A stretch of 53,042 nt of DNA from the NCBI GenBank assembly GCA_030652315.1, contig JAUSAX010000023.1, positions 1-53,042 on the forward strand, read 5' to 3'. Shown one piece after another: positions 17,782 through 25,947 of this stretch. Position 1 is the stretch's first letter. The number at the start of each line of letters is the position of its first letter. This DNA is from Afipia sp. Lineage in GTDB: Bacteria > Pseudomonadota > Alphaproteobacteria > Rhizobiales > Xanthobacteraceae. A program made the position numbers and the translations under genes. The notes beneath the pieces were generated by a model. It had not been told where the DNA came from. It ran no database searches and saw only the letters and a list, made by a program, of their open reading frames with translations.

Positions 17782-17796
17782 CAAGGGCTTAGTTCC
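17772..17796 (-). promoter_or_regulatory. Possible EcfG promoter for hpnP
   Basis: On the minus strand GGAAC (17796-17792), 16 bases, then AGTT (17775-17772): one mismatch to GGAAC-N16-CGTT. It is about 140 bases upstream of hpnP. EcfG control of hpnP is established in R. palustris TIE-1, which makes this site more plausible than sequence alone would. Confidence 0.38.
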
Positions 17797-17870
17797 ATGG
17801 GTTCCAATCCCGGTTCAGGCTGTTATCGTCCTTGTATAAAAAGACACAAGCCCTGCGGAGGAATGACCCA

Positions 17871-18869
17871 ATGTCGCAAATCAATCGCCAGATCCTGCTG
17901 GTCGAAAAACCCACCGGCAAGCTGCTGCCGCAGAATTTCAAGATGGCCGAAGCCGCCATTCCCGAGCCGAAGGACGGCGAGGTGCTGGTGCGTGTGCGCT
18001 ACATCTCGCTCGACGCCGCGAACCGCGCCTGGATGCACGGCGCGACCTATCGCGCAGCGATCGAAGCCAACACGGTCATGGCCGGCGGCGGGGTTGCCGA
18101 GGTGGTGTCGTCGAATGCGCCCGGCTTCACACCCGGCGACCTCGTGTTCGGTGATACCGGATGGCAAGAATACGCTGCGGTGAAAGCTAAGACTCTCGTC
18201 AAGGTGCCCCACATGGAGCCAATGACGCATCTGCTCAGCGTGTACGGCATCGCCGGCCTCACGGCTTATTTCGGATTACTTGATGTCGGCAAGCCTAAAT
18301 CCGGCGAGACCGTCGTGGTCTCGGCGGCGGCAGGATCGGTCGGGTCGATCGTCGGACAGATCGCGAAGATCAAGGGCTGCCGCGTGGTCGGCATCGCGGG
18401 CGGCAAGGACAAGTGCAACTGGCTGGTCTCCGAACTCGGCTTCGATGCCGCTGTCGATTACAAGTCGGAGCCGGTATTCAAGGCGCTGAAGGCCGCCGCA
18501 CCGAACGGCATCGATGTCTATTTCGATAACGTCGGCGGCGACATTCTCGAAGCGTGCCTGCCGCAGATGAACAACGGTGGCCGCATCGCGTGCTGCGGAG
18601 CAGTCTCACAGTATGATGGCGCACCATCGGCGACAGGTCCGCGCGGCGTCCCCGGACTGATCGTGGTGAAGCGCCTCATCATGCAGGGGTTCATCGTGAT
18701 GGACTATTACGACCAGCGCGAAAAGGCGATGACCGATCTGCAGTCGTGGGTGAAAGCAGGCAAGCTCAAGGTGCAGGAAGACATCATCAACGGGCTGGAG
18801 AACACCCCCCAGGCGCTGATCGGACTTCTCGCCGGTGAAAACCGCGGCAAGCGGATGGTGAAGGTGTAA
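17871..18869 (+). CDS. NADP-dependent medium-chain reductase (PTGR/CurA-like)
   Basis: A 332-residue zinc-independent MDR-superfamily enzyme of the prostaglandin reductase / leukotriene B4 dehydrogenase / YncB-CurA branch, which reduces activated C=C bonds with NADPH. Seen are the GroES-like N-domain (GEVLVRVRYISLDAANRAWM), the Rossmann motif VVVSAAAGSVGSIVGQIAKIKG near residue 155, the family's VDVYFDNVGGD-type segment (GIDVYFDNVGGD), and no zinc-ligand cysteines or histidines. The ATG at 17871 has GGAGG 9 bases upstream; an earlier ATG at 17832 lacks one. It stands alone, divergent from hpnP. Confidence 0.87.
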   Translation: MSQINRQILLVEKPTGKLLPQNFKMAEAAIPEPKDGEVLVRVRYISLDAANRAWMHGATYRAAIEANTVMAGGGVAEVVSSNAPGFTPGDLVFGDTGWQEYAAVKAKTLVKVPHMEPMTHLLSVYGIAGLTAYFGLLDVGKPKSGETVVVSAAAGSVGSIVGQIAKIKGCRVVGIAGGKDKCNWLVSELGFDAAVDYKSEPVFKALKAAAPNGIDVYFDNVGGDILEACLPQMNNGGRIACCGAVSQYDGAPSATGPRGVPGLIVVKRLIMQGFIVMDYYDQREKAMTDLQSWVKAGKLKVQEDIINGLENTPQALIGLLAGENRGKRMVKV

Positions 18870-18907
18870 CGAACCCCTCCTTGCAGTTTCATTCCATTCA
18901 AAATTGA

Positions 18908-18955
18908 TGTGCCACCACTTCATAAACGCATAGCGCGAATGAGGTGAGTGGCACA
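18908..18955. promoter_or_regulatory. Inverted repeat upstream of the MFS gene
   Basis: TGTGCCACCACTTCAT (18908-18923) and ATGAGGTGAGTGGCACA (18939-18955) form imperfect arms, perfect over the outer 8 bases, around 15 bases. It lies 41 bases before the MFS start at 18997 and lacks a T tract, so it is more likely an operator or leader hairpin than a terminator. Confidence 0.4.
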
Positions 18956-18996
18956 TGCCTTGCTGTGTCCTCTTCAACGTTATGGAGAGAGCAGAC

Positions 18997-20286
18997 ATGA
19001 GTTCAACGACCACTGATTCAAGCACTAGCAACGCGCGCTGGATTCAACTGTTGCTGGGAGTCATCGCGATGATGGCGATCTCCAGCCCGCAATATGTCTG
19101 GACGCTATTCGTCAAATCCTTCCAAACCACAACTGGCGCAACGCTTCCCGCGATCCAGATCACCTTCTCGCTGCTGATCGTCTTGCAGACATGGTTGTCG
19201 CCCGCACAGGGCTGGCTGATCGACCGTTTTGGGCCAAAGCTTCTGATCGCTGCGGGCACTGTGCTGAGCGGATTGGGCTGGGTGCTCTCGGCCTACGCAA
19301 CATCACTGACTGCGCTTTATGCAACCTATGGCTTGTTTTGCGGCATCGGCACCGGCATCGTTTATATCGGCATCGTCGGACTGATGGTGCGCTGGTTCCC
19401 CGACCGGCGCGGTTTCGCCACGGGAATGGTTGCTGCCGGATATGGCTTCGGCGCGATCCTGACCACATTCCCGATCGATGCCATGCTGAAAAGCTCGACC
19501 TATCAGATGACGCTGATCACCTTCGGCATCATTCTCGGCGCTGTCGGCCTTCTGGCCGCGCTCGGTTTGCGCAATCCCAAAGCCGGCGAGACCGCAGCGG
19601 CGGCGACCTCGATCAAGGTCGCAACCTCGTCCATCGATTACGAACCGAAACAAATGCTGAAGACACCGATCTTCTGGCTGATGTTCGTCATGATGACCAT
19701 GATGTCCACCGGCGGGCTGATGGTGATTTCACAGTTCGCGAATTTCACGAAAGATTTCGGCGTCGCCAACGTGATGATCTGGGGATTGGCGGCGCTACCG
19801 CTCGCGCTCACCATCGACCGCATCACCAACGGTCTGACACGGCCGTTCTTCGGCTGGGTGTCGGACAGGATCGGGCGCGAGAACACGATGGGCCTTGCGT
19901 TTATCTTCGAGGGTATCGCCATCGCGCTGATGGTCGCCTTTCGCGACAACGCACTTGCGTTTGTGCTGTTGTCGGGCGTCGTGTTCTTCGGATGGGGTGA
20001 GATCTTCTCGCTGTTTCCCTCAACGCTCACGGACACCTTCGGCACCAGGAATGCGACCACCAACTATGGCTTCCTTTACATGGCGCAGGGCATTGGCTCG
20101 GTGCTCGGCGGCCCGGTCGCAGCGATGATCCGCGAATCCACCGGAAGCTGGATGCCGGTCTTCGGCCTTATCATCGTCATGGACATCTTGACCGGTCTTC
20201 TGGCCCTCTTCGTGCTGAAGCCTTGGCGCGCACAGTGGTTTGGACATGCCGTCGGCGGCGTCCCCGTCGCAGCCCCGGCGGAATAG
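18997..20286 (+). CDS. MFS transporter, oxalate/formate antiporter-like
   Basis: A 429-residue protein with 12 predicted membrane helices. The loop motifs are DRFGPK after helix 2 and SDRIGREN after helix 8; helix 1 has the SSPQYVWTLFVKSFQ pattern and helix 4/5 the FCGIGTGIVYIGIVGLMVRWFPDRRG pattern characteristic of the OxlT-like OFA family, which exchange small mono- and dicarboxylates. The ATG at 18997 has GGAGAG just upstream; the ATG at 18955 falls inside the inverted repeat and is rejected. It is a single-gene unit ended by the terminator at 20309. The substrate is unknown; no oxalate-degrading enzymes are nearby. Confidence 0.82.
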   Translation: MSSTTTDSSTSNARWIQLLLGVIAMMAISSPQYVWTLFVKSFQTTTGATLPAIQITFSLLIVLQTWLSPAQGWLIDRFGPKLLIAAGTVLSGLGWVLSAYATSLTALYATYGLFCGIGTGIVYIGIVGLMVRWFPDRRGFATGMVAAGYGFGAILTTFPIDAMLKSSTYQMTLITFGIILGAVGLLAALGLRNPKAGETAAAATSIKVATSSIDYEPKQMLKTPIFWLMFVMMTMMSTGGLMVISQFANFTKDFGVANVMIWGLAALPLALTIDRITNGLTRPFFGWVSDRIGRENTMGLAFIFEGIAIALMVAFRDNALAFVLLSGVVFFGWGEIFSLFPSTLTDTFGTRNATTNYGFLYMAQGIGSVLGGPVAAMIRESTGSWMPVFGLIIVMDILTGLLALFVLKPWRAQWFGHAVGGVPVAAPAE

Positions 20287-20308
20287 CGTTCTGACGCCGA
20301 AACACTAG

Positions 20309-20335
20309 AAATGCCCGGTAAAAACCGGGCATTTT
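20309..20335 (+). terminator. Intrinsic terminator after the MFS gene
   Basis: Perfect 11-bp arms AAATGCCCGGT and ACCGGGCATTT (20309-20319, 20324-20334) around AAAA, ending in a short T run. It lies 22 bases after the MFS stop. Confidence 0.88.
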
Positions 20336-20347
20336 GCGTTTTGCCAA

Positions 20348-20364
20348 AAGTGAAGTTTTCACTT
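20348..20364. promoter_or_regulatory. Small perfect dyad before the GGT-family gene
   Basis: AAGTGAA-GTT-TTCACTT, 7-bp perfect arms, 57 bases upstream of the gene at 20422 and just after the MFS terminator. It could be a repressor operator over the promoter. Its short length makes chance possible. Confidence 0.35.
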
Positions 20365-20421
20365 ACATAGGGACATCGCGTCCATTGTTGGCGCATCAAC
20401 GCTAGTAAATGGATACGACCG

Positions 20422-22011
20422 ATGCTCAATACGCCTCGCTCCCGCCGCGGCATGGTGACCTCGCCCCATCATCTCGCCTCTGAGGCCGGACTGCGCGTGC
20501 TGCGCGAGGGCGGCAACGCCATCGAGGCGACACTCGCGATGGCCGCCAGCCTGCCGGTGGTCTATCCGCACATGAACTCGATCGGTGGCGACGGCTTCTG
20601 GCTGATTTCCGCCGACGGCAAGCCGCCGATTGCAGTGGACGGCTGCGGCGCGGCCGCCATGGCCGCCACGCCGGAATTCTACCTCGCCAAAGGCCTCTCC
20701 GCGATTCCGCCGCGCGGTCCCCTCGCCGCGAATACCGTCGCCGGCACGCTGTCCGGCTGGGCCGAGGTGATCGCGATCAACAAGGAAATGGGCGGCAAGC
20801 TTCCGCTGTCGCGTCTGGTCGAAGACGCCGTGTGGTCGGCTGAGAACGGTTTCGCCGTCACGGCAACGCAGCAGGAATTGACCGAAACCAAATTCGCCGA
20901 ACTGAAAGACTCGCCGGGCTTCGTCGATACGTTTCTGCTCGGCGGCAAGCTGCCGAAGGAAGGCCAGTTGATGAAGTTGCCGGCGCTCGGCGCGACGCTG
21001 AAGCGGCTCGGCCAGCACGGGCCGATGGACTTCTATACAGGTGCACTCGCCAAGGAAATCGCTGCGGATCTCACGCGCTGCGGATCGCCGGTGACCCTCG
21101 CCGACCTCGCAGCGCAGAAGGCGCAGCGCCGTCAGGCGCTGTCCGTCGCCGTCAAGGATGCGACGCTGTACAATTTCCCGCCGCCGACGCAGGGCCTCGC
21201 CTCGCTGATGATCCTAGCGATCTTCGAACGGCTCGGCGTGCAGGAAGCCGAGACTTTCGAATATCTTCACGGCATCGTCGAAGCCACCAAGCAAGCGTTT
21301 CTGGTGCGCGATCGCGTTGTGGGCGATCCGGCCTACATGACGGAGCAAGCCGAACACTACCTGACACCTGAGATTCTTGACGAACTCGCCTCGCGCGTCG
21401 CGCACCATCGTGCGCTGCCGTGGCCGGTGCCGGTCAATCCGGGAGACACTGTCTGGCTGGGCGCCATCGACAACAACGGCATCGCCGTCAGCTTCATCCA
21501 GAGCATCTACTTCGAATTCGGTTCGGGCTGTGTGCTCGAGAATTCCGGCATCGTCTGGCAGAACCGCGGCTCGAGTTTCCTGCTGGAGGGCGACGGTCCG
21601 CGCGCGCTGCGCCCCGGCCGCAAGCCGTTCCATACCCTCAATCCGGCGATGGCGCTGTTCAACGACGGCCGCCGCATGGTCTATGGCAACATGGGCGGCG
21701 AAGGCCAGCCGCAGAGCCAGTCCGCCGTGTTCAGCCGTTACGCCATGTACGGGCAGGGATTGCAGGCAGCGGTCACCGCGCCGCGCTGGCTGCTCGGCAA
21801 GACCTGGGGCGATGCCACGGTGACGCTGAAGCTGGAGAACCGCTTCGATCCGGCCGTCGTGCAGGCCATGCGTGACGTCGGCCACGACATCGAGATCCTG
21901 CCGGATTTCACCTCGACCATGGGCCACGCCGGCGCCGTGGTCCGTCATCCCGATGGAATGTTCGAGGGCGCCACCGACCCGCGCAGCGACGGCGCGGCGA
22001 TGGGATTTTAG
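20422..22011 (+). CDS. Gamma-glutamyltransferase family protein
   Basis: A 529-residue Ntn-hydrolase-type GGT-family enzyme that should cut itself into two chains. The nucleophile threonine is most likely T343 in NPGDTVWLGAIDNNG, followed by the family's AVSFIQSIYFEFGSG; the usual T-T-H start of the small subunit is replaced by D-T-V, as in the YwrD-like branch. The N-terminal LASEAGLRVLREGGNAIEAT is the standard GGT opening. The late GNMGGEGQPQSQ corresponds to the small-subunit GxxGG loop. There is no signal peptide, so it is probably cytoplasmic, unlike classical periplasmic GGT. The substrate is unproven and may not be glutathione. Confidence 0.83.
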   Translation: MLNTPRSRRGMVTSPHHLASEAGLRVLREGGNAIEATLAMAASLPVVYPHMNSIGGDGFWLISADGKPPIAVDGCGAAAMAATPEFYLAKGLSAIPPRGPLAANTVAGTLSGWAEVIAINKEMGGKLPLSRLVEDAVWSAENGFAVTATQQELTETKFAELKDSPGFVDTFLLGGKLPKEGQLMKLPALGATLKRLGQHGPMDFYTGALAKEIAADLTRCGSPVTLADLAAQKAQRRQALSVAVKDATLYNFPPPTQGLASLMILAIFERLGVQEAETFEYLHGIVEATKQAFLVRDRVVGDPAYMTEQAEHYLTPEILDELASRVAHHRALPWPVPVNPGDTVWLGAIDNNGIAVSFIQSIYFEFGSGCVLENSGIVWQNRGSSFLLEGDGPRALRPGRKPFHTLNPAMALFNDGRRMVYGNMGGEGQPQSQSAVFSRYAMYGQGLQAAVTAPRWLLGKTWGDATVTLKLENRFDPAVVQAMRDVGHDIEILPDFTSTMGHAGAVVRHPDGMFEGATDPRSDGAAMGF

Positions 22012-22152
22012 GAGCTGGACAGAGTCATTAAGCGGCGTTTCTCATCTTCATGCGCAACGTGATCTGAGTTTCGGCCTTAACTTCATGTCAGGTTGCGGCC
22101 GCGGCCGTAACCCATTCACCAGACTCTGCTTTCTCGACCATCAAGATACGCC

Positions 22153-22249
22153 GTCACCCTGAGGTGCCGGAGCGAAGCGAAGGCCTCGAAGGGCGACGGC
22201 GGCCAACGCCATCCTTCGAGGCTCGCAAACGCTCGCACCTCAAGATGAC
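22153..22249. repeat. Long palindromic intergenic repeat (CCTGAGGTGC family)
   Basis: The left arm begins GTCACCCTGAGGTGCCGG and continues to CCTCGAAGG; the right arm runs ATCCTTCGAGGCTCGC to GCACCTCAAGATGAC. It lies between the convergent GGT-family gene and eda. The remaining 140 bases of this gap (22012-22152) show nothing recognisable. Similar CTGAGGTGC/CCTTCGAGG palindromes are common in Bradyrhizobium relatives; on RNA it could fold into a long hairpin and block read-through both ways. Confidence 0.7.
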
Positions 22250-22292
22250 GTGAGACGGCTTCCTCGCCTTTGGTGCTGGCGAGTTGCAACGG

Positions 22293-22952
22293 CTACCTCC
22301 GCCGCAGGTGCTTCATCGCGTCGATGCAGCGGCCGGTGATGACTTCCCAATTGGCCGCCTTGATATCCGACGCCGGGCAAAGCCATGATCCGCCCACCGC
22401 AATCACGTTCGGTTGTGCCAGCCATGTCGTCACGTTCGATCCATCGATGCCACCGGTCGGACAGAAGCGCGTATTGGGGAATGGACCCGCCAATGCCCGC
22501 AACATCGGAATGCCGCCGGCCTGCTCGGCGGGGAAAAACTTCAACAGATTGAATCCCTTCGCCTGCGCTTGCATGACTTCGGATGCGGTTGCCACACCGG
22601 GCAGCAGGGGCAGCGCGCTGTCTGCCGCCGCATCGAGCAGTTCCGGGGGGGCGCCAGGGCTGACCGCGAACCGCGCGCCAAGCGCCTGCGCGCGCCGCAG
22701 ATCGTCCGCGTTGAGTACAGTGCCGATCCCGACAATGGCATCCGGCACCTCGGCAATGATCGCCTTGGCGGCGGCCGCCGCAGCCTCGGTGCGGAACGTG
22801 ACTTCGAGAACCTTCACCCCGCCTGCCACGAGCGCGCGAGCCAGCGGCACGCCATCCTCGACTCGATCAATGGTCAGCACCGGGACGATCCGCGCCGGGA
22901 TCAGGATTTTCTCCAGAGCAACCTGTCTCTCGGACGCCGATAGGCCGGTCAT
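22293..22952 (-). CDS. eda: 2-dehydro-3-deoxy-phosphogluconate aldolase
   Basis: A 219-residue class I (Schiff-base) aldolase that splits KDPG (and often related 2-keto-3-deoxy-6-phospho acids) into pyruvate and glyceraldehyde 3-phosphate. The catalytic residues are visible: E50 and R54 in VLEVTFRTEAA, GIGTVLNADD near 76, and the Schiff-base lysine K138 in FNLLKFFPAE, with CPTGGI as the phosphate loop. The ATG overlaps the kdgK stop as ATGA, so the kinase and aldolase are co-translated. Last gene of the minus-strand sugar operon. Confidence 0.94.
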   Translation of the reverse strand: MTGLSASERQVALEKILIPARIVPVLTIDRVEDGVPLARALVAGGVKVLEVTFRTEAAAAAAKAIIAEVPDAIVGIGTVLNADDLRRAQALGARFAVSPGAPPELLDAAADSALPLLPGVATASEVMQAQAKGFNLLKFFPAEQAGGIPMLRALAGPFPNTRFCPTGGIDGSNVTTWLAQPNVIAVGGSWLCPASDIKAANWEVITGRCIDAMKHLRRR

Positions 22953-23887
22953 GACGATCGCTCCGTCCCGGTCACATTGAATATCCTGCCCGACGGCATG
23001 TCCCCGCGCGGGATGATCGCGCCGCGATGGCCGACCACCACACCGGCCAGACGATGCCCGGCCCGCGCCGCCTCGGTCGGCGTCGCGCCGCCCAGCCGCG
23101 CTGCGAGATAGGCCGCCGAAAAACTGTCGCCTGCCGCCGTGGTGTCCACCACCCGGCTGACCGGTTCCGCTTTCACGATATCCTCCACGCCATCATGCCT
23201 GACAACGCTGCCAGGAGTGGCAAGTTTCAGCACGACTTCGCGGGCGGCCATGCGGTCGATCAGTTCACCGTGCATGCGCGCTCCGAACAATGGAGTGAGG
23301 TCATCGACAGACGCCAGCACGATGTCGGCGACGGCCAGCATGTCGCGATAGACCTGACGTGCGGTATCCAGGACCGGCCAGCCTTGTGAGCGAAAATTGG
23401 TGTCGAACGCTATGCGGGTCGATCCCTCACGGGCTCGTCGCAGCGCATCGATCAACCGCTGGCGGCCATCGGCGCTGTAGAGAGACAACGTGATGCCCGA
23501 GAGGTACACCATATCGTAGCCCGCCAGCGCGGCGAGCATCGCACCTGTTTCCGGCAGGTCGAGCAGCAGCCGCGCCGCTGCGTTCTCGCGCCAGTAGTAG
23601 AACGACCGTTCACCAGCCTCGCTGGTCCGGATCGCATAGAGACCCGGCAGCTTGCCGCCCACGCGCGACACGTGTGCGGTGCCGATGCCCTCGCCTTTCC
23701 AGGCCTCAACCATCTCGTCACTGAACGGATCGTCGCCGAGCGCGGTGATATAGTCCGCTTTCACCCCAAGGCGCGCGAGATAAATCGCAGTGTTGAGCGT
23801 ATCACCGCCATAGCTGCGGGTGAGCTGGTTGCCTACGCCCTGCGAGAGCTCGATCATGCATTCGCCAATGCAGGCGACTGTCGTCAT
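22949..23887 (-). CDS. kdgK: 2-keto-3-deoxygluconate kinase
   Basis: A 312-residue PfkB-family sugar kinase that phosphorylates 2-keto-3-deoxy-gluconate (or -galactonate) to the substrate of the aldolase behind it. Seen are ACIGECMIEL at the start, the substrate-binding GGDTLNTAIYLARLG near residue 28, AFDTNFRSQGWP, and the catalytic/anion-hole motif VVDTTAAGDSFSAAYLA near 247-263 with the base in AGDS. I start at ATG 23887; a GTG immediately before it (23890) is possible. Coupled to eda by a 4-base overlap and 17 bases after denD. Confidence 0.92.
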   Translation of the reverse strand: MTTVACIGECMIELSQGVGNQLTRSYGGDTLNTAIYLARLGVKADYITALGDDPFSDEMVEAWKGEGIGTAHVSRVGGKLPGLYAIRTSEAGERSFYYWRENAAARLLLDLPETGAMLAALAGYDMVYLSGITLSLYSADGRQRLIDALRRAREGSTRIAFDTNFRSQGWPVLDTARQVYRDMLAVADIVLASVDDLTPLFGARMHGELIDRMAAREVVLKLATPGSVVRHDGVEDIVKAEPVSRVVDTTAAGDSFSAAYLAARLGGATPTEAARAGHRLAGVVVGHRGAIIPRGDMPSGRIFNVTGTERSS

Positions 23888-23904
23888 CACTGCACCGGGG
23901 GTTG

Positions 23905-24888
23905 TCAGCTCACGAATGTGCCACCGAGTTCATCCTCGATGTGAATGCGGATGATGTCGTCGAACGTCTTCTCGGCCGTGGTGAAGCCGAGCTTGAGCGC
24001 ACGGTCGGTCACGAAATCCCGCGGCCATCCGGCCACGATGCCGACAATGGTCGGATCTGGCTGGTGTCTGATCCGTGCCGTCACGCTTGGACCCGCCACG
24101 CGCGTCAGCGCGGCGATCTGCTCGCCCACCGTCGCCGCGAGACCCGGCATGCTCAGCGCCCGGCGCGGGCCGATGGTGCTGGTGTCCATGGTCGCGGCAT
24201 GCAGCAGGAAGCCCACGGCCGAGCGCGGCGACGCGTGCCAATGGCGAACGTCTTCGGACACCGGAAGGATCGCTTCCTTGCCGGCCAGCGGTTCCCGGAT
24301 GATGTTGGAGAAAAAACCCGAAGCAGCCTTGTTCGGCAACCCGGGCCGCACGCATATGGTGGGAAGACGGATGCTGACGCCGTCGAGCAGGCCCTTTCGG
24401 GTGTAGTCCGAAATCAGAAGCTCTCCGATCGCCTTCTGCGTGCCGTAGCTCGTCAGCGGCGTCGTGAAGAACTCGTCACCGATCTTGTCCGGGAAAGGCG
24501 CGCCGAACACCGCGATCGACGACGTGAACACCACGCGCGGCTTGTAGCCGCCGCCAATGGCGCGGATGGCATCGATCAGATAGCGCGTGCCATCGAGATT
24601 GATCCGGTACCCTTTGTCAAAATCCGCCTCGGCCTCGCCCGACACGATGGCAGCCAGATGAAAAATCACGTCCGGCTTGGCCGCTATCAGCTTTGCTACC
24701 GCCGCCTGCTCGGCAACGTCACAGGTCACGACCTCGACTGGAATTGACGTGTTCGGCTTCGTGGGGGGGACGACGTCCTGCAACGTGATGCGCGTGACAT
24801 CGGACTTGCCGAGTTTGCCATCGTGCGTCAGCCGTTCGACAAGTTTGCGCCCGACCATGCCGGCCGCGCCGAGAACAAGAATATGCAT
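23905..24888 (-). CDS. denD: NAD-dependent sugar-acid dehydrogenase, DenD-like
   Basis: A 327-residue extended-SDR (epimerase-fold) protein. The NAD motif is ILVLGAAGMVGRKL (GAAGMVG near residues 7-13), with FHLAAIVSGEAEADFDKGY and the catalytic Y-x-x-x-K in TSYGTQKAIGELL. The FDKGYRINLDGTRYLIDA and IRLPTICVRPGLPNKAASGF segments resemble D-erythronate dehydrogenase (DenD), which oxidises a C4 aldonate at C2. The partner isomerase and decarboxylase of the erythronate path are absent here, and the next genes are kdgK and eda, so the true substrate may be another aldonate or uronate. AGGGA precedes the ATG. Confidence 0.75.
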   Translation of the reverse strand: MHILVLGAAGMVGRKLVERLTHDGKLGKSDVTRITLQDVVPPTKPNTSIPVEVVTCDVAEQAAVAKLIAAKPDVIFHLAAIVSGEAEADFDKGYRINLDGTRYLIDAIRAIGGGYKPRVVFTSSIAVFGAPFPDKIGDEFFTTPLTSYGTQKAIGELLISDYTRKGLLDGVSIRLPTICVRPGLPNKAASGFFSNIIREPLAGKEAILPVSEDVRHWHASPRSAVGFLLHAATMDTSTIGPRRALSMPGLAATVGEQIAALTRVAGPSVTARIRHQPDPTIVGIVAGWPRDFVTDRALKLGFTTAEKTFDDIIRIHIEDELGGTFVS

Positions 24889-24914
24889 CGAATATCCCTT
24901 TTACTTTTCTTTCG

Positions 24915-25034
24915 TCATTCCGGGATGGGCCGCTGTCGGCCCTTGCCGACGTGAGGCACAGGCCCGGAATCCATACTTTCACCAGAGGTTATGGATTCCG
25001 GGTTCGCTCGCAAGAGCGAGCGCCCCGGAATGAC
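24915..25034. repeat. Palindromic repeat (GTCATTCCGGG family)
   Basis: The outer arms GTCATTCCGGG (24915) and CCCCGGAATGAC (to 25034) enclose inner arms GGCCCGGAATCCATA and TATGGATTCCGGG; a small TTCGCTCGCAAGAGCGAG hairpin sits in the right half. It lies between denD and the second permease, which are on one strand, and could reduce read-through or stabilise the upstream message. Confidence 0.75.
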
Positions 25035-25038
25035 AGAA

Positions 25039-25947
25039 CTATTCCTTGACCGCACCGGTCATGGCGGACACGTAATGTTCGACGAAGAACGCATAAAGGA
25101 TGACCAGCGGCAGCGAGCCGACCAGTGCACCCGCCATCAGCGATCCCCATTTGTAAATGTCACCATCGACGAACTCGTTGACGATTGCGACGGGGACCGT
25201 CTTGTTTTGCGTCGATGACAGAAACGTCAGAGCGTAAATGAACTCGTTCCAGCATAGCGTGAACGAGAAGATGAATGCCGAGATCAGCCCCGGCACCGCG
25301 AGCGGCAGTACGATCTTGGTCAGGATCTGCCAGCGGCTGGCACCGTCGATCAGTGCGCATTCTTCCAGTTCATACGGGATGGTCTTGAAGTATCCCATCA
25401 GCAGCCAGGTCGAGAACGGGATCAGCAACGTCGGATAGACCAGGATCAGCGCCAACGGCGAGTCGAACAGACCGTACGAATGAATCACCGACGCCAGCGG
25501 AATGAACAGGATCGACGGAGGAATGAGATAGGCCAGAAAGATCGAGGCACTGACGACATTGGCGCCCTTGAACCGCAGGCGGACGATGGCATAGGCCGCC
25601 AGCACGCTGGCGACGATCGAGATGAACGTTGCCGCTCCTGCGACATACATAGTGTTCCACAACCAGCGCGGATACTGCGTCTCGAACAGCAATTTCTGAA
25701 TGTGCTTCAGCGTCGGCTTCACAACCCAGAACGGGTTGTAGGTCTCCATGTCGATCAGTTGTTCGTCGGGTTTGATCGACGTCAGCGCCATCCAGTAGAA
25801 TGGAAACAGCAGGATCACGATCATGATGAACAGCGGAATGTAGAGCGTCACGATCTTGCTGGGCAAGGTCTCCAGATAGCTCATGCCCTCGCTGTTGTCG
25901 GTCGCCGACTGCGTCGCGGCTGGCGGATGTGCTGCGTGATCAGTCAT
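25039..25947 (-). CDS. Carbohydrate ABC transporter permease (MalG type)
   Basis: A 302-residue inner-membrane permease with six hydrophobic segments, the first near residues 32-52 after a charged cytoplasmic N-terminus. The EAA loop that docks on the ATPase is EECALIDGASRWQILTKIVLP near 205, in MalG form. It pairs with the permease upstream, the Tat-type binding protein and the ATPase at 28574. The ATG overlaps the stop of the small ORF at 25944-26042 as ATGA. Substrate inferred to be a sugar or sugar acid from the catabolic genes that follow. Confidence 0.92.
   Translation of the reverse strand: MTDHAAHPPAATQSATDNSEGMSYLETLPSKIVTLYIPLFIMIVILLFPFYWMALTSIKPDEQLIDMETYNPFWVVKPTLKHIQKLLFETQYPRWLWNTMYVAGAATFISIVASVLAAYAIVRLRFKGANVVSASIFLAYLIPPSILFIPLASVIHSYGLFDSPLALILVYPTLLIPFSTWLLMGYFKTIPYELEECALIDGASRWQILTKIVLPLAVPGLISAFIFSFTLCWNEFIYALTFLSSTQNKTVPVAIVNEFVDGDIYKWGSLMAGALVGSLPLVILYAFFVEHYVSAMTGAVKE

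Noticed and set aside
17800..17825. T-arm-like GGGTTCCAATCCC suggesting a tRNA
   Set aside because: The loop reads TTCCA rather than TTCRA, and no acceptor stem, D-arm or anticodon arm can be drawn around it.
17633..17870. Cobalamin riboswitch upstream of the B12-dependent hpnP
   Set aside because: No B12-box or supporting stems could be found on the hpnP leader strand.
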